A DNA stretch of 64,000 bases from Copromyces sp. CBS 386.78 (Eukaryota; Ascomycota; Sordariomycetes; Sordariales; Sordariaceae). This document shows, in pieces, positions 59,818 through 64,000 of this stretch. The number at the start of each line of letters is the position of its first letter. Position 1 is the first letter of the stretch. The notes beneath the pieces are model-generated. The model was given only the letters and a program-made list of their open reading frames with translations. It was not told where the DNA came from and ran no database searches. The position numbers and the translations under genes are program-made. The stretch spans positions 1 to 64,000 of the forward strand of contig MU839184.1 of assembly GCA_030685235.1 (NCBI GenBank). The letters run 5' to 3'.

Positions 59818-60450
59818 CTTTGCTTAAGAATCGTCACTAGAAATTAAAAGTTGCAAGTTAAATAAGGTACCTAGGTAAGTAGGGTTCTCTCAGTGTTTGA
59901 CAGGCCAACTAACGACGTACCTATTGTCCGAGATTACCATGTTTGCGGATTTGGTTAGGTAAGGTATTGTGCCTATACAGACTGGAAAAGAAGGTATGTG
60001 TGTGTTGTACTTTGCTACTTGGTTTGGTAGCGGAATAAAACGCAAGTCTAGCACTAACCGTCAACAGGACAAGGGTCTTTTATACCTACAGGTACGTGTG
60101 CCCTCTATCTTACTACAGCGGGATCTTGGATAGTTCCCTTCAAAAAGGCCGTTTGGTTTAGTTCAGAATGTTGGGCCTTTGAGGTCTTAGAGCGGGATAT
60201 ATCATAGTGTTAACTTCATCTTATTTCAGCGAGTGCAGCCAAGGAAGAGATACCAACGATATTCCTACTTCTAGACTCATACACGCCGTATTCATAAAGC
60301 ACAAGCACAAGCCCACTGACTAATTAGTCTCCAAATACAACGACGGCTGTTTACCTCTATCCAAGTACCATAGCGCGCCACCCGACCTATAGGAAATAAT
60401 CTTAGGTATAGTCCCAGTGCGAGTGGGTCCTTTTCCTACGGAGGGAAAAT
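59818..60450. other. Right edge of gene island 2
   Basis: This is GC-balanced to mildly AT-rich DNA with TACCTAGGTA-type motifs common in Sordariomycete intergenic regions. No gene was identified. AT-rich RIP sequence starts at about 60460. Confidence 0.4.
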
Positions 60451-61859
60451 TTTGTAGTTAGAAAATAATACTAGGTATTATCGCTTAATTGAATTCATAA
60501 AATTAAATTAGATCATTTTGAATATAGTACAACTTAATTATAAAAATTATTCCCGGTATACTTTTAAACGAAGTAAATTTTATATATATAAATTGGGGTT
60601 AGTACTAGCTATATTTTAATAGGGTAAGAACCTTACTTCCAATAATTGTAACTTTTGTTGTAGATTTCTCTTTAAATATTAACTTCATTTCGAGTAGAAA
60701 GATTATTTTAAACTAAATTTAAAAGCTTTTACTATTAAAAAGGGTCGTTAGCTTTAAATATTTTATATTTAAAGGAATTTTAATTAGAAGGTAATCTTAT
60801 TAATAAAGTTAATTATTATTTAAAATAATTATAATTAAGAGTACCCTTTAATAAAGATTTTGGGGGGAGGGAATTTAAAATATAGTTAAAGGTTAGGAAC
60901 CTAAAGCTCTATTAAATTACTATTAAATTTTATAATTATATTACTCTTAATATACTATATTTTACAGTTGGGCTAAGTTAGTAGGAAAATATCGTATTCT
61001 ATTATAGTATAAATTAAAATTTTATAATAGAAATTACTTACTAACCTTATCATTTTATTATAACTTTATTACAGATTATAGTAGAAGACTTACCGGCCCT
61101 ATATCCCGTTATTAAATATAAAGTAACAATATTAATAAATAAAGGAACCGAGCCATTCTATATTAATATTTATTTTATATTATCTTCGTATCCTCCTAGG
61201 CCCTCCTAATAAAGGGAATAATAAAATATCGTAAATATAAAAAATATTTGTTTAGAATAATAATAATTAAAAAAAACGTAAATCAATAGTGTTTAGTATA
61301 ATTAGGGTTATATTCGTAAATTAAACAGGAAGTTCGAATATAATTATAATATAAAAATTTAAGTTTAAACCCTATTATAATTGCAAAACTTAGAAATTAA
61401 AATTGTACTAGGGGTTCTAAACATTAAGTTTTTTCTTATCCTCTAAGACAAATAAATGAATATTGTTAACCTTTTTATTTTAACGTATATTAATGAAATT
61501 ATTAATACGTTATTTACAATAACTTTTAGCCTAGAATACTTAGGTGCTTTCGTACGTATCGTCTTGTACTTTGTTTATTCTTTGGACAATTGAGCGGGGT
61601 TTATAGGAAATAAATTCGTTATAAAAAATTCCGGGGAAGTTAAGTAATTTAAATAGTTTTTAATATTCGTTTATATATTTTTAACCGGGTATAATAATTA
61701 AATTCTAGTAAATTCCCTATTTCTTAGACTTATTATATATAAAGTCCTAAAATTTTAAATTAATTTTAAAAGATTTTTTAAATTAAATTTATAGAAGGCT
61801 TCCGTTCTTAAAGTCCTTACTTAATAATTATTAAGTAAAACAGTTTCTCTTATTCTACT

Positions 61860-62990
61860 TTTCGGCCTTTATAATTATTTTAAATACGCCGGCTAATATA
61901 TTTAAAATTTCTTCGTCTTTAATCTCCGTTTCAAATTTATTATTAATATCGCTAATATTATTTATATTAAATATATTAGAAAGGACCCAGTTTTAATTAT
62001 CTAAGTTGTTAGTCTCTTCTTTAGTAAATTATTTATAGGCCTCGTCTTTATTCTTAGAATTATTTCCGTAGAATTAAATAAAGTCTGTATTTTCGATATC
62101 GTTAGAATTATTATTATTTGTATTAATGACCGCTTTCTTAGCAGTAGTAGGTTTCGTAGTAGTAAGTTTTTTAACGGCAGCGGTAAGGACTTTCTTAGCG
62201 GTAGCGGGGGCTTTAATAATAGTAGGCTTTTTAATAGTAAGGGGCTTTTTAACGGTAGCGGGCTTTTTAACAGCAAGCCGGGTAAAGACTTTCTTAGCGG
62301 TAGGGACTTTCTTAACGGTAGGGGGCTTTTTAACAGCGGGGGCCTTAATAGCGATAAAGACTTCGGCGATAAGGACTTCGGTAATAGGGACCTCGGTAGT
62401 AAGGATATTACTTTCCTCTCCTTTAGGAGTCGTTACCAATAACGTAAAACGAGATAAAATACAAAACTCTAGTCTTTTTATTAATATAACTATAAAAAAT
62501 AATTGGATGTTAAGTATAATTATATTTACTTTTAATTGACGGTACCTTCGGTTCTATCGCTTTACGCTTTTTAGGGATAGTAGCAGCCGGTTCCTTTTTA
62601 GTCGATCGGCGTTTCTTAGGAGTAGGGGCTAATTCTTTATGCTCCTCTTCTTCGGTATTTTCTTTAGTATCTTCGGTATCTTAGGTATTTTTAATATCCT
62701 TTATATTTTCAATATTTTCGATATTTTTAATATCCTCTTTTAAAGCGACGAATAAATAAAGTTTCTACTTTTTTATTAATTTTATTCCCGTTAGAAAAAG
62801 CATTTCTCTTTTAAATATACGTACGTTATATATTAGAGCGTAGGCTAATTATACCGCTTCTAAGTAAACTTTTTTTTAACGTTTCTAATATTTCGTTATT
62901 TTTATCTAATTTATCTTATTTTTTAATATTTTTTTATATTCTATTAAAGAACTAATAAAATAGTAGATTTGCGGGCTATTTTAAATAGGA
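61860..62990 (-). pseudogene. Decayed gene for a lysine-rich, probably nuclear protein
   Basis: Reading leftwards from about 62990, RIP-type stops interrupt LAYALIYNVRIFKREMLFLTG, then an acidic run (IKNIENIENIKD..KENTEEEEHKE). APTPKKRRSTKKEPAATIPK and KRK follow, a bipartite nuclear localisation signal. A probable intron (62548-62490; GTACCG donor, TTTATAG acceptor) comes next, then an array of VKKP(A/P)TVKK units (62075-62440), and finally DEAYK.FTKEE...DEEILNILAGVFKIIIKAEK. The KKPAT repeats resemble histone-H1-like tails. The family was not recognised. It may be TE-borne cargo. Confidence 0.5.
62140..62385 (-). repeat. Lysine-rich coding repeat (AVKKPATVKK type)
   Basis: About ten loose units of 18-24 bp encode (A/T)(V/A)KKP(A/P)TVKK. 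The plus strand shows repeated GGTAGCGGGCTTTTTAAC and CTTTCTTAGCGGTAG words. They are more GC-rich than their surroundings. Confidence 0.7.
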
Positions 62991-63480
62991 ATAGGAGGGT
63001 CGCTTAATAGGCAGTATTTATCCTTCTTATACTAAATTTTGAAAATTATACAGAATATTTTATTATAGGGCTTTTAGCTTTTAGCGATTAGTTTTAATAT
63101 ATTCTAATTTAATACGTTTACTATTATATAATATTAATAAAGTAAAATTTATATAAGAGTAAAGTAATTATAATTAGTAATTTATTGTACGTAGATGTAG
63201 CGGTTAAAGTATACGAATTATAATTATAGTAATCTTTACAATAGTATTTAAATATAACGATAATAAGAATTATAAAGGATATATAATTAACTGCGCTAGT
63301 ATACGAGAGTAAGGCCGACGATAGTTGTAATACCGATTAGAAGACAATAATATAATTATAATTAATAGAAGGAGAAAAGAAGATTATAAAATTTTTCGAA
63401 TATAAAGAAATTAAATACTCTACTCGCGGTATAATAATTAAAAAAATAAATAGAATAAACGGTAAACGAAAGAAATAGGA

Positions 63481-63498
63481 GGGGGGGGGGGGGGGGGG
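63481..63498 (+). repeat. G18 homopolymer run
   Basis: Eighteen consecutive G lie in an otherwise AT-rich block, preceded by GGA. It could be a real G-tract or a sequencing/assembly artefact. Confidence 0.8.
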
Positions 63499-64000
63499 TA
63501 GAGGTTAATTTTAATCTAATCCCAATAATAACGACGACGACGAATTTATATATTATAAATAATATTAAGCGGCGTAGGGTTACTATAGTATTTAAATTAG
63601 TAGGAACCCTAGCGCGGCGTTAGGTAGAGACGACCTCCGCCCATTATAGGAAATTTAAAAAATAGGGTCCTATTAATACCCGGAGTTTTACCCGTTACTA
63701 ACGACTTTATTATAGTAAATTAAATTTAATAAAGTTAATTATAAAATTTATATTCTTATTCCTCTAATATTACGACATTTTAATACGCGGACTAAATAAT
63801 ATATTATTACCTCTCATTCTACCTAATTTTCTTAATATTACTATAATAACAATAAACGATAGCATTACTTATAGTTATCTAATTAAATTAATACTAGGTT
63901 AATAAGTATTATTAAAGTTTATATATTTTAATAAATTAACTATATATTCCAAATATACGATTTAAGTTTAATATTTATATTAATTAAAATATATAATATA

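Larger units (their letters stand above)
60460..64000. other. AT-rich RIP-degraded block, runs off the window
   Basis: The composition matches the other RIP blocks. Besides one decayed gene (about 61860-62990) no element termini, LTRs or further motifs were recognised. The right part holds a G18 run at 63481-63498. Confidence 0.5.

Noticed and set aside
54390..60450. Search for UstYa/DUF3328 or other RiPP tailoring genes beside the precursor
   Set aside because: No frame shows the HxxHC motifs or any comparable enzyme. The neighbourhood holds only an F-box gene.

Overview
The window looks like nuclear DNA of a filamentous ascomycete (Pezizomycotina, Sordariomycetes-like by gene content; the class is inferred). 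It alternates sharply between GC-balanced islands with short GT-AG introns (66-152 nt) and very AT-rich blocks. In those blocks recognisable transposon coding is full of TAA/TAG, and CpA/TpG have become TpA. That is the footprint of repeat-induced point mutation (RIP).

Layout. 1-93 is the end of a MITE. 774-8904 is a complete RIP-degraded Ty3/gypsy element (231-bp LTRs, TSD GGTAT) that holds a 278-bp solo LTR and a minisatellite-bearing MITE. 8905-10100 is AT-rich with a telomere-like minisatellite. 10360-16371 is gene island 1: a minus-strand DUF7580-type gene and a divergent plus-strand C2H2 (AcuF-like) gene, both apparently intact. Two MITEs follow. 17765-42759 is a nest: a TA-flanked 0.68-kb element contains a PIF/Harbinger-like MITE (TSD TTA), which contains a hAT-like element (TIR CAGGGTTGGG, TSD GCGGTCAG), which contains two MITEs and a ~19.7-kb RIP-destroyed block bounded by 30-bp direct repeats. 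That block carries RecQ-like and probable SNF2-like helicase remnants. 42762-60450 is gene island 2. It has a second DUF7580/C2H2 divergent pair in which both members look broken: the first by a frameshift after MSGFEV, the second by a 3.57-kb hAT-like insertion with TSD CCTTGGGG. An F-box gene and a secreted, Kex2-type repetitive peptide precursor follow. 60460-64000 is another RIP block with a decayed lysine-rich gene.

How it fits together. Removing the 25-kb nest puts the two DUF7580/C2H2 pairs about 2 kb apart, so they are an old tandem duplication of a two-gene divergent unit. One pair is intact and the other decayed. The points most worth follow-up are this gene pair, the 15-copy GRSGYN peptide precursor, the resolvable nest of mobile elements, and the 19.7-kb helicase-bearing block with its recurring AAATCCTATAGGGG hairpins.

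All family assignments were made by eye; no database was searched. Exon boundaries are inferred from splice motifs and from comparing the paralogues within the window.
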